Below are positions 42,098 to 52,308 of a stretch of DNA of 53,673 bases, piece after piece (within the stretch, counting starts at the first letter, position 1; each line of letters starts with the position of its first letter). The position numbers and the translations under genes were made by a program. The notes below the pieces were generated by a model. The model made no database searches, was not told the origin of the DNA, and saw only the letters and a program-made list of their open reading frames with translations. The stretch is taken from positions 1-53,673 of the forward strand of contig JAABRU010000024.1 in the NCBI GenBank assembly GCA_011390755.1, given 5' to 3'. The DNA comes from Desulfobacteraceae bacterium (GTDB taxonomy: Bacteria > Desulfobacterota > Desulfobacteria > Desulfobacterales > Desulfococcaceae).

Positions 42098-44155
42098 ATG
42101 GGTTTTCTGACCGGTCTCGGCGTAACAGGTATCATTTTTCTGCTTTTTGTGGTGTTCGGTTTTTTTGCTATGGTTGCCAAGTTTTACCGCAAGGTGGAAC
42201 AGGGGCAGGCCCTTGTCCGCAACGGTATCGGGGGCACCAAAGTCAGTTTTTCGGGTTCCATTGTCATTCCCATTCTCCATATGGCGGAACTCATGGATAT
42301 ATCCGTAAACCGGGTAATCATTGACCGGCAGGGCGGGGAGGGACTGATCTGTAAAGACAATATGCGGGCAGATATCAAAGTGGTTTTTTTTGTCCGGGTC
42401 AATAAAACCGAAGAAGATGTGCTGAAAGTGGCCCAGTCCGTGGGCTGCCGAAGAGCCTCCGATCCCAAGGCCCTGCAGGAGCTTTTTGAGGCCAAATTTT
42501 CGGAAGCCCTGAAAACAGTGGGGAAACATTTTAATTTTTCGGATCTCTATACTTCCCGTGATCAGTTTAAAGAAGAAATCCTCAAGGTTATCGGTACAGA
42601 TCTCAACGGATATGTTATGGATGATGCGGCCATTGACTTTCTGGAACAGACCCCCATCACCAAACTGGATCCCGATAATATCATGGATTCCGAAGGTATC
42701 AAGCGCATTACCCAGCTGACCTCGGATCAGAAAATCCTGGCCAACCAGATAGACCGGGAACGGGAAAAAACCATGACCCGTCAGGATGTGGAAGCCAAAG
42801 ATGCCATTCTGGAACTGGAACGGCAGCGGGCGGAGGCCGAAAACCGGCAGAAACGGGAAGTGGCCGCGATTCAGGCCAGGGAAGATGCCGAAACAAAAAA
42901 AATACAGGAAGAGGAAAGACTGAAAGGCGAACGGGCCAGAATCACCGCGGATGAAGAAATCAATGTGGCCGATGAAAACAAAGAACGCCAGATTATTGTG
43001 GCCCGGAAAAACAAAGAGCGCACCGAAGCCGTGGAAAGCGAACGCCTGGAAAAAGACCGGATGCTGGAAGCCACAGAACGGGAACGGATTGTGGAACTGA
43101 GCAGAATTGAAAAAGACAAGGCCGTGGAACTGGAAAAGAAAAATATCAGTGAAGTCATCCGGGAACGGGTCAGGGTGGAAAAAACCGTAGTGGAAGAGCA
43201 GGAACGCATGAAGGATACCCATGCCTTTGCCGGGGCCGAAAGGGAAAAGAAAGTGGCCCTCATTCAGGCAGAAAAGTCCGCTGAAGAAGCCCTGGTGCTG
43301 GATGTAAAAGCAGCGGAAGCCTCCCGGCAGGTGGCGGAACTCAAGGCGGCGGAAGATATGATCAAATCCCTGAACGCGGCCGAAGCAGAGAAAAAATCAG
43401 CAGAATTCCGGGCCGAACAGACAGCCATTGAGGCCGAAGCATATTATACCAGGGCACAGAAAGAATCTGCGGCCCAAAAACTGCTGGCGGAAGCCGCTGC
43501 TGCGGAAAAAGCGGCCGAAGGTCTGGCGGAGGTGCAGGTCATGGAGGCCCGTGCGGTTGCCATTGAAAAAGAAGGTTCTGCCAAAGCCAGGGTGGAATCC
43601 CTGCATTTCCAGGCAGAGGCCGAAGGCATTGAAGGCAAGGCCAATGCCATGAAACTGCTGGATGCCGCAGGCCGGGAACACGAAGAATTCAAAATCCGCC
43701 TGGAAAAGAGTACAACAGTGGAACTGGCAGAAATTGAAATCCGCAAAGAAGTGGCCCGGTACCAGGCCGATGTGATGGCTCATGCCCTTAAATCCGCAAA
43801 GATAGACATTATCGGCGGTGAGGCTGTTTTCTTTGACAAAGTGGTCAATGCGGTTATGGCCGGAAAAACCGTGGACCGTTTTATTGACAGCAGCAAAAAC
43901 CTGAGTGATGTGAAAGAAACATTTTTCAATGCAGACCCGGAATTTTTCAAATCCCAGCTGCGGCGCTTTGTCAACCAGTTCGGACTGAATTCGGAAGATA
44001 TCAGAAATCTCAGCGTCTCGGCCCTGCTGAGCAAAATGCTGGGCATGGCCAAAAATCCCGAAGACAAGGGAATGCTTTATGAACTGCTGGCCATTGCAGA
44101 AAAAACCGGCATGATGAAAAAAATGGCTGTCCGCAAAGAAAGTCCTGAAGAATAA
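42098..44155 (+). CDS. Flotillin-like protein, YqiK type
   Basis: The protein has 685 residues, with GGGAGGG upstream. One N-terminal membrane helix (about 6-27) is followed by a PHB/SPFH domain (about 28-210: EQGQALVRNGIGGTKVSFSG; LQELFEAKFSEALKTVGKHF), then a long, highly charged coiled coil (about 210-520) rich in Glu, Lys, Arg and Ala with EAxxI/VQVMEAxA flotillin repeats, and a C-terminal helical domain. Proteins of this type assemble into large rings or cages at membrane microdomains. It forms a unit with the YqiJ-like gene. The coiled coil is long but typical of YqiK proteins. Confidence 0.9.
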   Translation: MGFLTGLGVTGIIFLLFVVFGFFAMVAKFYRKVEQGQALVRNGIGGTKVSFSGSIVIPILHMAELMDISVNRVIIDRQGGEGLICKDNMRADIKVVFFVRVNKTEEDVLKVAQSVGCRRASDPKALQELFEAKFSEALKTVGKHFNFSDLYTSRDQFKEEILKVIGTDLNGYVMDDAAIDFLEQTPITKLDPDNIMDSEGIKRITQLTSDQKILANQIDREREKTMTRQDVEAKDAILELERQRAEAENRQKREVAAIQAREDAETKKIQEEERLKGERARITADEEINVADENKERQIIVARKNKERTEAVESERLEKDRMLEATERERIVELSRIEKDKAVELEKKNISEVIRERVRVEKTVVEEQERMKDTHAFAGAEREKKVALIQAEKSAEEALVLDVKAAEASRQVAELKAAEDMIKSLNAAEAEKKSAEFRAEQTAIEAEAYYTRAQKESAAQKLLAEAAAAEKAAEGLAEVQVMEARAVAIEKEGSAKARVESLHFQAEAEGIEGKANAMKLLDAAGREHEEFKIRLEKSTTVELAEIEIRKEVARYQADVMAHALKSAKIDIIGGEAVFFDKVVNAVMAGKTVDRFIDSSKNLSDVKETFFNADPEFFKSQLRRFVNQFGLNSEDIRNLSVSALLSKMLGMAKNPEDKGMLYELLAIAEKTGMMKKMAVRKESPEE

Positions 44156-44193
44156 ACAGACAGGGGCGATTTGCATCACTATCCAAAAAAGCT

Positions 44194-44324
44194 ATACTTT
44201 TGCACTTTTTTATAAGTTGCTGATTATATTGAATTTTAGAAATTGGCCTCAAATTTTTCTGTATCAATAATTTCAATAGGTTATCATCTAAAATCAGCTT
44301 AAAATTCAAAAAGTGCAAAAGTAT
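44194..44324. repeat. 131-bp AT-rich element with 17-bp terminal inverted repeats
   Basis: ATACTTTTGCACTTTTT (44194-44210) and AAAAAGTGCAAAAGTAT (44308-44324) are exact inverted repeats, with partial pairing further in (TAAGTTGCTGATT/AAATCAGCTTA). Its right end creates a false upstream start for the radical SAM gene at 44323. Confidence 0.7.
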
Positions 44325-44343
44325 GGCAAAAAAGGAATATCAC

Positions 44344-45618
44344 ATGAAAATACTTCTGATTTCGGCCAATACGGAAAAAATCAATATGCCGACCCTGCCC
44401 ATGGGACTGGGCTTTGTTGCAGCTGCGGTGAAAAGAAAAGGATATGATGTAAGATTTCTGGATCTCATGGAGGCAGAAGACCCGAAAAATCGGCTTGCGG
44501 AAAGTCTTGGAGAATTTCAGCCGGATATGATCGGTATTTCCATTCGGAATGTGGATGATCAGTGCAGCGAAAATCCCCGTTTTCTGCTCAAAGAAGCCGG
44601 GGAGATTGTGCGGATCTGCAAAAATCTCTCCTCCGCACCGACAGTTCTGGGCGGTGCCGGATACAGTCTTTTCCCGACAGCGGCCCTGGACTTTCTGGAA
44701 GCGGATATGGGCATACAGGGGGAAGGGGAAAAAATCTTTACGGAACTGGCGGACAGAATTTCGGAGGGGAAAACACTTTCGGATATTCCCGGACTCTATA
44801 TCCGCGGCAAAGGACTTCAGTCCCCGCGCACTTATATCCGGAAGCCGGATCAATGGCCTTTTCCGGATCCGGAATTATTTGATGCCGGCCGTTTTCAGGA
44901 TCCCGCCTATTACCTGCCTTTTCAGACCCGCCGCGGCTGCCCCATGCAATGCAGTTACTGCGCCACTTCCGTGATAGAGGGAAAACTGATCCGCAAACGG
45001 CCTGTCTCTTCTGTGCTGAAAGAGCTGCGGCGATGGCGGGAAGCCGGTTTTTCCCGTATCTTTTTTACGGACAATACCTTTAACCTGCCACCCTCCTATG
45101 CAATGCAGCTCTGCGAAGCATTGATTTCCGAAGGTCTGAATCTGGAATGGCGATGTATTCTTTACCCCGGAAAAATCAGCAGGGATTTGGCCCGGAAAAT
45201 GGCAACGGCCGGATGCAAAGAAGCGGCTCTGGGTTTTGAAAGCGGGAATACTGCCGTACTCCGCGGAATGAACAAACGCTTTGGCCCCGAAGATATCCGC
45301 GAATCTTCCGACATACTCGCGGATGCCGGTATCGGAAGGTGGGGGTTTCTGCTGCTGGGCGGGCCCGATGAAAACCGGGACTCTGTGCGGGAAAGTCTGG
45401 AATTTGCGGATTCCCTGAATGCGGAAGCAATGAAAGTGACGGTGGGGATCCGTATTTATCCCCATACCCGTCTGGCAGATACTGCAGGTTCCGAAGGGCT
45501 GACTGAAGCAGAAGCGGATCTGCTTTCCCCCCGGTTTTATATCAAAGCGGGTATGGAAGAATGGCTGCGGAAGACTGCGGCAGAATGGATACAGAACCGA
45601 CCGGGCTGGTCTGCATAA
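44344..45618 (+). CDS. B12-binding radical SAM protein
   Basis: The protein has 424 residues. The start at 44344 (MKILLISANTEKINMPTLPM) has AAAGGAA upstream. The N-terminal part (about 1-130) is a cobalamin-binding-like Rossmann domain, although the DxHxxG motif is not evident (FLDLMEAEDPKN sits there). The radical SAM core has the 4Fe-4S motif C199-x3-C203-x2-C206 (RGCPMQCSYC), then FTDNTF, ALGFESGN and GFLLLGGPDE. Enzymes of this layout perform methylations, ring rearrangements or tailoring reactions; the substrate cannot be read. No biosynthetic partner is adjacent; upstream is the flotillin gene and downstream a convergent block. Confidence 0.85.
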   Translation: MKILLISANTEKINMPTLPMGLGFVAAAVKRKGYDVRFLDLMEAEDPKNRLAESLGEFQPDMIGISIRNVDDQCSENPRFLLKEAGEIVRICKNLSSAPTVLGGAGYSLFPTAALDFLEADMGIQGEGEKIFTELADRISEGKTLSDIPGLYIRGKGLQSPRTYIRKPDQWPFPDPELFDAGRFQDPAYYLPFQTRRGCPMQCSYCATSVIEGKLIRKRPVSSVLKELRRWREAGFSRIFFTDNTFNLPPSYAMQLCEALISEGLNLEWRCILYPGKISRDLARKMATAGCKEAALGFESGNTAVLRGMNKRFGPEDIRESSDILADAGIGRWGFLLLGGPDENRDSVRESLEFADSLNAEAMKVTVGIRIYPHTRLADTAGSEGLTEAEADLLSPRFYIKAGMEEWLRKTAAEWIQNRPGWSA

Positions 45619-45632
45619 GTAATGCCCATAAG

Positions 45633-45759
45633 TAATGCCAATGAAGAGTCAAAAACTTCGGATGAAGTAAAAACAGGGCATTGGCATTATAAAATCAGAC
45701 TTCCGGAACTGAATGATAAGCGGCCGATTTTACAGCACCGATTCAGTCCTTAATTCGCA
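45633..45759. repeat. 127-bp dispersed repeat, free copy
   Basis: It begins TAATGCCAATGAAGAGTC and ends CCTTAATTCGCA. A reverse-complement homologue of similar length lies at 52056-52180 inside another element. An internal AATGCCAATG/CATTGGCATT inverted pair is present here. It lies in the convergent spacer between the radical SAM and chemoreceptor genes. Confidence 0.7.
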
Positions 45760-45787
45760 GAAGTAAAGCGGATGCACATTTTCCGGA

Positions 45788-48364
45788 TCATTTTTTCTTC
45801 TTTTTTCCCACCAGTTCCTCCAGCTCGTTTACAAAACCTTTCATTTCCGTGGCCAGTGCCGCCAGATGCTCGGATGCGGCCGCGGATTCTTCCGCACCGG
45901 CCGCGACCTGCTGACTGATGACTTCCACATCCCGAACCGTCCGCCGCACCTGCTCAATGCCTTTGGTCACACTTTTGCTGGCATCGGTAATAGCCTGGGT
46001 TTTCTCGCCCATAATCGTGGCCGATTCAATAATGCGTTCAAAATCTTTATTGAGTTCCCGGATGGACCGGGCCGCATGACCGACTCTGGTAACGGTATTG
46101 TCCAGCAGCTCCTGCGTATCTTTGGCCGCATCTGTGGAGCGGATGGCCAGATTCCGTACTTCATCCGCCACCACGGCAAACCCGGCTCCGGTATTTCCGG
46201 CCCGTGCGGCTTCAATGGAGGCATTCAGGGCCAGCAGACCGGTCTGAAAGGCAATTTCATCAATGGTATTGATGATTCTGCCCATTTCTCCGCTGTCCGC
46301 TTCAATGCGGGTCATTTCCCTTGTCAGTTCCACCAGTCTTTTGAGGGACTGGCCGGATTTTTCAATATTTTCATTCATCAGATCGCTGGCCCCGATGGTC
46401 ATATCGGAAGATTCCCGGCTCATCTGCTCCATTTCTTCCAGTGCCACAGAGGAATGGGAGACCGATGCGGTCTGGTCGGACGCGCTTTGGGACTGCAGCT
46501 GGCTGTTGGCAGCGATTTCATCGGCTGCAAAAGAAAGCTGCCCCGTGCTTCGGGATATCCCCTCCATCACATGGCGAAGGGGCCGGACAATATAACGGGC
46601 AAGGAGGATGGTATATATCAGAACGGACAAAGTGGTCACCATGGCCAGTATGCCGGAAACAGAACCGAGGGAATGCAGGGCTTTGAAGGCTTCCTTTTCA
46701 CTGCTTTCGGCAACAAGTCCCCAGGAAACGCCCTGAAATACAAGGGGGGTATAGGCGGACAGCACTTTTTGTCCTTTGTAATTGAGAATACGCCCGCGGC
46801 CGCTGTTTCCCGCAACAGATTCCCGGCTGGCCACAGTATCCACGCGCCTTTTGCCGGGCTTTGCAAAAGAGGCGCTCACGGAATAATTTTCCGGGTCAGA
46901 AAGTGAATCTGAGCGCATGAGCAGATCTTTTCCCACCAGATAACTTTCTCCGCTTTCCCCCATGCCGGATCGTTCATGCATCACCCGGTTCACCCGGTCA
47001 ATGGGCAGACGGAGGGCCACAATGAGTTCCGTATTTTCATTGTGTATCACGGGCCGTGCCATAAAAGCCACCGGTTCTCCGCCCGCCGGGGGGTAGGGGG
47101 CAATATCGGCAAATCCGAATTCCCGGGTTTCTTTGACCTGATGCACCAGTCTGCCCAGCGCGCTGCTCTGCAAAGGGCCCTCCAGGATATTATGGCCGTA
47201 ATCCTCATTTTTGGCTACGGAATAAAAAATATGCCCTTCCGGGTGAATGAGCAGCAGGTCGTCATACCCTCCCATGCGGATGTATTTTGTAAAATAATCG
47301 GATTCTTCCCCCTGTATGCGGGGTGCAATCACATCTTCCAGATCCATTGTGGTTATCAGTGCCCAGTTCAGACCGGGAATTTTCAGGGGGATGAAACTGA
47401 TGATTTCCATTTTCCCTTTTTCCCCCATGCGCACCATGGAACCGCTTTTCCCGGAAAGAGCGGCTTCGATCTGGGCATCTGCCACAGCCTCTCCTGCCTT
47501 TCCCTCCCGGATCACCCGGTCATTTCTGTAGCCTGTCCGCTTTTCCCATTTGCCTGCCAGAAAGGTTTCCCCGGTTCTTCCCATTCCGCCCCGGCGGCGG
47601 GCAATGAGGTTGATTTCATTTTTACTCAGTTTCAGCACCAGCACCCCGGCGATGTCATTATAGCGGTATAAAGGCGCTGCGGCAAATGCCGTATACCGGT
47701 TATCCGAAGGCGGCCAGTAAACAAAATCGTGCAAAACAGAACCCTTCATTCCTTCCTGAAACACCTTTTGCAATACAGTGCCTTTCAGTTTCCCGCTTTC
47801 CACATTTTCCCCGAGTTCCGATTCTTTGTTTAAGGTATAAACCACATTCCCTGCTTTGTTAATCAGCAGCACATCTTCATATCCGTATACGGTTTTGATC
47901 TGCAGCAGAGAGGCACCGTATTTTTCCTCTTCCAGAAACTGATACATAATCTCATCACGGCTTCCGTCTCCGTTTAATGCCGCACCGAAACTTTCCAGGG
48001 CCTCAATGACCATGATATTATGGGAAAGCACCGTAATATCATTGAGTGTATTGGAAAAATACCCGACAATCTGATCCTTTTTGATTTCCTGCACACTTTT
48101 CAGCTTTTCAAAGGCCTCCTGACGCATGGTGGCCACTGTTTCCATCAGAATGTCCATACTGGCTTTGCGCTCATTCAGAAAATTGCTGAGCTGTGCTTTT
48201 TTCAGGTCCCGGATGCCTTCCAGTTTTTCAAAAGCCTCATCGGAAATGGTGCTGCTGAAATTGATCCAGACAACAGAACTGATGAGAAGCAGGGGAATCA
48301 GTCCCACGGAGAGCAATGCGGCAAAGAGTCTTGTTTTCAGTTTGAATTTATGTAATATTTTCAT
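45788..48364 (-). CDS. Methyl-accepting chemotaxis protein with a long periplasmic sensor region
   Basis: The protein has 858 residues. The first membrane helix (about 12-34) is followed by a very long periplasmic part (to about 570) with repeated helical segments ([20 protein letters not shown] and [20 protein letters not shown], apparently duplicated) and two Cache-like sensor regions ([40 protein letters not shown]). The second helix is at about 575-600, then a HAMP region ([15 protein letters not shown]). The signalling tip has [20 protein letters not shown] and [15 protein letters not shown]. The C-terminus is polylysine without a CheR-binding pentapeptide. It is last in a minus-strand run after the binding protein and the CheZ-motif gene. 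Confidence 0.92.
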   Translation of the reverse strand: MKILHKFKLKTRLFAALLSVGLIPLLLISSVVWINFSSTISDEAFEKLEGIRDLKKAQLSNFLNERKASMDILMETVATMRQEAFEKLKSVQEIKKDQIVGYFSNTLNDITVLSHNIMVIEALESFGAALNGDGSRDEIMYQFLEEEKYGASLLQIKTVYGYEDVLLINKAGNVVYTLNKESELGENVESGKLKGTVLQKVFQEGMKGSVLHDFVYWPPSDNRYTAFAAAPLYRYNDIAGVLVLKLSKNEINLIARRRGGMGRTGETFLAGKWEKRTGYRNDRVIREGKAGEAVADAQIEAALSGKSGSMVRMGEKGKMEIISFIPLKIPGLNWALITTMDLEDVIAPRIQGEESDYFTKYIRMGGYDDLLLIHPEGHIFYSVAKNEDYGHNILEGPLQSSALGRLVHQVKETREFGFADIAPYPPAGGEPVAFMARPVIHNENTELIVALRLPIDRVNRVMHERSGMGESGESYLVGKDLLMRSDSLSDPENYSVSASFAKPGKRRVDTVASRESVAGNSGRGRILNYKGQKVLSAYTPLVFQGVSWGLVAESSEKEAFKALHSLGSVSGILAMVTTLSVLIYTILLARYIVRPLRHVMEGISRSTGQLSFAADEIAANSQLQSQSASDQTASVSHSSVALEEMEQMSRESSDMTIGASDLMNENIEKSGQSLKRLVELTREMTRIEADSGEMGRIINTIDEIAFQTGLLALNASIEAARAGNTGAGFAVVADEVRNLAIRSTDAAKDTQELLDNTVTRVGHAARSIRELNKDFERIIESATIMGEKTQAITDASKSVTKGIEQVRRTVRDVEVISQQVAAGAEESAAASEHLAALATEMKGFVNELEELVGKKKKK

Positions 48365-48382
48365 ATTTCCAATGCCTTTTTT

Positions 48383-49636
48383 TTATTCCGGATTCTGTTT
48401 TCCCGCGGCCTGATTATTATCCTGGTACCAGGGGGGAAAGATAAGATCACAGTTTTTCATTTCTTCGGGCCAGATGCAGCACAGTTTTCCGGGGGGCTGC
48501 CACTGCACCATCATGAACCGGCGGTAGCCCGGCCCGAACCTGGGATTATGGGATACGGGATCAAATACCCAGCGGCCCATAATGCCTTCGTGATCCGTCT
48601 GTTCCAGGGCCTGTGTCAGGGGCGCACTTTCAGTACTGCCGGTACTTTCCAGGGCTTTTTTGAGGATATGCATGGCATCGTAGGTATAGGCGGATGTGTA
48701 TTCCGGCCGGGATTTGAAACGGAGCAGGTATTTTTCACAAAAAAGGCTGTCCCGGGCCGTCAGTCCGAATACACCCGGATATGCCATGGATATGGTACTG
48801 AAGGATTTTTCTCCTGCATTTTTTCCCAAAACCTGAAAAAGACCTATTATCCCGGCCATGACAGGCCCCTGCTGATCTGCCCATAATGAGACAAATGCCG
48901 TCGGATCCGTACGGGCAAAGGCCACAATCAGGGCATCCGCACCGCTTTGGCTTATTTTGCGGACAATGGGAAAAAAATCTTTTGTATGATAATCAAAATA
49001 TTCATGTATCACCACTTCACATCCGGCTTTTTCCATCTCCGTTTTCCATGCCCGGGCCAGGGGAAGTGCCCATACCGCGCTTTCAACTGCCAGGGCCGCT
49101 TTTTTCATTTTCCGGGGTATAATCAGCTCTTTCACAATCCATTCTGTAGTAAACTGCCCCATTTCGTAAGAATTGTGGAATACTTTGAAGACCTGTCTGT
49201 ATTTTTCGGGATCCTTTGCCACCTCTTCCCCCACTTTGGGGGTGCCTGCACCGATTACCAGAAAAGGGACTTTGCATCGGGGAACCTGCTCCATTATTTT
49301 CAGGGCGATTTCACTGGAGGCCGGGCCCAATACCGCGATGACTTTTTCTTTTTCCGCCAGACGGGTGTATTCATAGGCCCCGAGGATGGGTTTGTCTTTG
49401 GCGTTTCCGTACACAAGTTCAATCTCTTTTCCCAGAATGCCGCCCGCACCGTTGATTTCATCCGCAGCCATCCGGGCGGCATTTTCTATTCCTTTCCCCC
49501 CCGGAAGCGTGGCGGTCAGAATCCCGATTTTCATTGTGTCAGCGGCCCAAACGCTTCTGCAGGGCAGACTTCCGCCAATCAGAAGGATGCAAAGACTCAA
49601 TACAAAACAGCAATGCAGTTCGGTTTTTTTGTGCAT
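48383..49636 (-). CDS. Branched-chain-amino-acid-type periplasmic binding protein, no permease
   Basis: The protein has 417 residues. The start at 49636 (MHKKTELHCCF) has AAGGAGG five bases upstream and gives a signal peptide ending SVWA. It is a type I periplasmic-binding fold of the LivJ group: TMKIGILTATLPGGKGIENA, AARMAADEINGAGGILGKEI, VIAVLGPASSEIALKIMEQV, VPFLVIGAGTPKVGEEVA, GADALIVAFARTDPTAFVSL and TSAYTYDAMHILKKALESTG. The ligand may be an amino acid or amide. No livFGHM genes are near; 18 bases downstream is the chemoreceptor gene and 16 bases upstream the CheZ-motif gene, so it probably presents its ligand to the chemoreceptor. Confidence 0.88.
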   Translation of the reverse strand: MHKKTELHCCFVLSLCILLIGGSLPCRSVWAADTMKIGILTATLPGGKGIENAARMAADEINGAGGILGKEIELVYGNAKDKPILGAYEYTRLAEKEKVIAVLGPASSEIALKIMEQVPRCKVPFLVIGAGTPKVGEEVAKDPEKYRQVFKVFHNSYEMGQFTTEWIVKELIIPRKMKKAALAVESAVWALPLARAWKTEMEKAGCEVVIHEYFDYHTKDFFPIVRKISQSGADALIVAFARTDPTAFVSLWADQQGPVMAGIIGLFQVLGKNAGEKSFSTISMAYPGVFGLTARDSLFCEKYLLRFKSRPEYTSAYTYDAMHILKKALESTGSTESAPLTQALEQTDHEGIMGRWVFDPVSHNPRFGPGYRRFMMVQWQPPGKLCCIWPEEMKNCDLIFPPWYQDNNQAAGKQNPE

Positions 49637-49652
49637 GGGGACCTCCTTGTTT

Positions 49653-50192
49653 TTAAAACAGCTCCACATTATTTTCCTCAGAATGGGGGACTGTTTTTTT
49701 TTCAGACACCCGCAGTGCATCTTCCACCCCCGCACCGTCCAGAATGGCATCGAACATGGCTTTGTCTTCATCCAGGGTGTATTTGGAACGGATCATCTGC
49801 TGCAGACCGTACCATTCATAGGGATTGTAGAGACGGCTGGGGTCTCCGATCAGCTCCGCCAGAAAAGCCAGGCCGTTGGAAATATGGGTCAGCCGCTGGG
49901 CCATGAGATCATAAAACTGAAAAAGCACAATGACATCATTCATTTTTTTGGATACGGATCTGAAATTGGATAAAACGGTTTCTTTTTCCGCACTGTCCGG
50001 CATTTTTTCCGATGCTTTTCCGATGACCTGCACATTTCCCATCATGGATGTGAAAAATTCGGCCAGGGTGGTGACAGATTCATCCCCGTCTTTCATGGTT
50101 CTTTCAATGCGGGATACGGCAAGATTGAGCATCAGTACCGTTTCTCTTACCTGACTCCAGTCCAGATCCGGTTTTCGTGCATTGGACGGCAT
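49653..50192 (-). CDS. Small helical protein with a CheZ-type phosphatase motif
   Basis: The protein has 179 residues. The start at 50192 has AAAGGAGG seven bases upstream. It is mostly helical. The segment LFQFYDLMAQRLTHI (D95, Q99) resembles the active-site helix of CheZ phosphatases, QDFQDLTGQ, where the aspartate and the glutamine four residues on take part in dephosphorylating CheY. The C-terminal end does not show the CheY-binding peptide of E. coli CheZ. It lies in the same run as a binding protein and a chemoreceptor, which supports a chemotaxis role. The assignment is by motif and context only; it is otherwise an unknown protein. Confidence 0.65.
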   Translation of the reverse strand: MPSNARKPDLDWSQVRETVLMLNLAVSRIERTMKDGDESVTTLAEFFTSMMGNVQVIGKASEKMPDSAEKETVLSNFRSVSKKMNDVIVLFQFYDLMAQRLTHISNGLAFLAELIGDPSRLYNPYEWYGLQQMIRSKYTLDEDKAMFDAILDGAGVEDALRVSEKKTVPHSEENNVELF

Positions 50193-50208
50193 TGTCTGTC
50201 CTCCTTTT

Positions 50209-50976
50209 TCAGAATAAATCAGGTGTATTTTCTCCGCGGATACCGGGACGGGTAAGCGCGAAATCATAACGCACCGGATCTTCCGGAACCCATCGGGCAA
50301 ATCCGGCTGTAATTTCCAGTGCCGTCCGCATATCCGCCTGTTTCCGCGTTGTCAGTCCCAGATGTATTCCCATCCGGTGCATATGAACATCCAGGGGGAC
50401 GGTCAGGGCAGAAGGGGAAATTTTTTCCCAGCCGCCCGGATCCACCCGGTCTTTCCGCACCATCCAGCGCAGAAAAAGATGCATCCGTTTGCAGGCACTT
50501 CCTTTTTCCGGATAGGGAATCAGATGACCGGGTTCTCTTTTTCCCCGAATCCGTGTGCAAAAACGTTCCAGCGCGGGCAGCAGCTTCTCTTCTTCTTTCT
50601 TCATTCCGGACAGAAAGCACTGATACAGGGAGCCCTCTTCCTGCATCATTTCTTTCGCTCCTTCCAGCATATCGGCCAGATGGGTCTCTTTGGCAAAGCG
50701 GTGCCGGAATCCTTTCAGGGATTTCCGGAGTCTGTCCGAAGAATGTTCTGCCAGAAAACGGGCCGGAAAAGGCCCCATAATTTCCAGCACTGCGGATACA
50801 CTTGCAAGAATCTGCGCCACCCGGCCGTAGGCCAGGGAAGAAGCCGTAAGTGCCGCAATTTCCCTGTCCCGCATGTCTTCATAGTTATACAGAAATTTTA
50901 CAGGATCCTGTTCCGCATATCTGCGCCGGTTGTATTTCCGGTATAATACTTCCAGTTTTTCTTTCATACCGGGCAT
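50209..50976 (-). CDS. TIGR02757/DUF2400 family protein
   Basis: The protein has 255 residues, the family's usual length. The signature features are the N-terminal LYRKYNRRRYAEQDPVKFLY, the segment DREIAALTASSLAYGRVAQI, the downstream GHLIPYPEKGSACKRMHLFL, and RWMVRKDRVDPGGWEKISPS followed by PLDVHMHRMG. The fold is related to helix-hairpin-helix DNA glycosylases, but the function of the family is not established. A second ATG at 50967 is possible. It is one base downstream of the EamA gene, so the two are translated together. Confidence 0.87.
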   Translation of the reverse strand: MPGMKEKLEVLYRKYNRRRYAEQDPVKFLYNYEDMRDREIAALTASSLAYGRVAQILASVSAVLEIMGPFPARFLAEHSSDRLRKSLKGFRHRFAKETHLADMLEGAKEMMQEEGSLYQCFLSGMKKEEEKLLPALERFCTRIRGKREPGHLIPYPEKGSACKRMHLFLRWMVRKDRVDPGGWEKISPSALTVPLDVHMHRMGIHLGLTTRKQADMRTALEITAGFARWVPEDPVRYDFALTRPGIRGENTPDLF

Positions 50977-50977
50977 A

Positions 50978-51901
50978 TCAGGCCGGAGATTCCCTCAGTT
51001 TTTCCGGCCCCGGAGAAGCGGCTGACATATTGCTCAGAAAAACCGATGACAGCACAATGCCCCCGCCCCCGATTTGAAACAGGGTCAGTTTTTCATGCAG
51101 AAGATACCAGGCCGCCAGGGCCGTAATTACCGGAATGCAGTTGATAAACATGGATGCCCGTGCGGCCGGCACTTTGCTCAGCCCGTAATTATAACAGATG
51201 AACGCGGCAATGGTGGCAAAAAGGGTCAGATAAAGCACAGCCGCCGCCGAGCGCATACTGACCGCATTCCATTGCATATCCGGGAGTTCCCAGAGAAAAG
51301 CAGGGGCAAAAAACAGCGCGCCGTAAAAAATCTGAAGACCGGTGATTTCCAGCGGAGAATGCTTCTGCCCCAGCTCCCTGGCTCCGATGATATAAAAAGT
51401 GGCGGAAAGCACTGCCCCGAAAATCAGCAGATCCCCCAGCAGTCTTCCGCCCATTTCCCAGCGGAATTCCGGATCGCCCATCACCAGAATACCGATGCCC
51501 GCAAAGGATAAAAAAATGCCCAGCAGGGTCAGGGGCCGGGGACGTTCGCCCAGTAAGGGGATTGCAAAAAGCGTTACAGAAAGCGGAACTGCGGCAATAA
51601 TGAGCGAGGCTTTGGGCGCGGTGGTATATTGCAGTCCCAGAGTTTCAAAAACAAAATACAGTCCCGGTTCAAACAGGGACATGAAAAAAATCCGGATATG
51701 TTCTTTCCGGCTGAAACGGGGAAATCCCCATCGGAGCATCAGCAGTACAAAAAAACAGGAGGAAATGGAAAAGCGGGCAAATACAAGGGTAAATGCGGGA
51801 ATGCTTTCCAAAGCAATTTTGGTGGCCACAAACGACAGTCCCCAGAAAAGCACGGCACCGGTCAGGGCAGTGTATGTCAGTGCATGATTGTTTCGTTCCA
51901 A
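50978..51901 (-). CDS. DMT-superfamily EamA transporter
   Basis: The protein has 307 residues with ten predicted membrane helices in two EamA halves (about 8-140 and 155-290). Typical segments are AVLFWGLSFVATKIALESIP, FVFETLGLQYTTAPKASLII, PLLGERPRPLTLLGIFLSFA, and in the second half LFATIAAFICYNYGLSKVPA, RASMFINCIPVITALAAWYL and LHEKLTLFQIGGGGIVLSSV. The family exports amino acids or other small metabolites across the inner membrane; the substrate is not readable. It is first in a minus-strand run reaching to 45788. The ribosome site is weak. Confidence 0.92.
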   Translation of the reverse strand: MERNNHALTYTALTGAVLFWGLSFVATKIALESIPAFTLVFARFSISSCFFVLLMLRWGFPRFSRKEHIRIFFMSLFEPGLYFVFETLGLQYTTAPKASLIIAAVPLSVTLFAIPLLGERPRPLTLLGIFLSFAGIGILVMGDPEFRWEMGGRLLGDLLIFGAVLSATFYIIGARELGQKHSPLEITGLQIFYGALFFAPAFLWELPDMQWNAVSMRSAAAVLYLTLFATIAAFICYNYGLSKVPAARASMFINCIPVITALAAWYLLHEKLTLFQIGGGGIVLSSVFLSNMSAASPGPEKLRESPA

Positions 51902-52020
51902 GTGGGTATCATCCTTTGTTTACATAATTTTTAACATTATTTTCGATAAAATACAGATATGTGTATGCAGACTTAGCAGGCTGTTCCGCTTTTGTAATAG
52001 AGAAATATATTGATGAACCC

Positions 52021-52230
52021 GTAAAAAATCAGATTTTTGAAAATCGCTGTTAATAATGCGAATTAAGGGGGACGTCCGGTATTGTAAAATCAAGCGTTTA
52101 TAAAGTCTGTTCCGGAAGTCTGATTTTATAATACCCTGTTTTTACTTTATCCGAAGTTTCTGACTCTTCATTGGCATTAATAAAATCAGTATATTAATGT
52201 GCATCAAAACCTGATTTTCCGACTTTTTAC
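52021..52230. repeat. Interrupted copy of the 1710-1792 element
   Basis: The left end GTAAAAAATCAGATTTTTGA and right end ATTTTCCGACTTTTTAC match the copy at 1710-1792. The middle is split by about 125 bp (52056-52180) that are homologous, in reverse orientation, to 45633-45759. Confidence 0.75.
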
Positions 52231-52308
52231 CCTGCATTATTCACACGCTTTAGTCCCCGGCAGATAAGCTGCTGATTAATTTGCTTATACGAAAATACGG
52301 CTGCAAAA

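Noticed and set aside
44323..44343. Upstream start for the radical SAM protein
   Set aside because: It falls in the end of an inverted-repeat element; the ATG at 44344 has a proper ribosome site and fits the family start.
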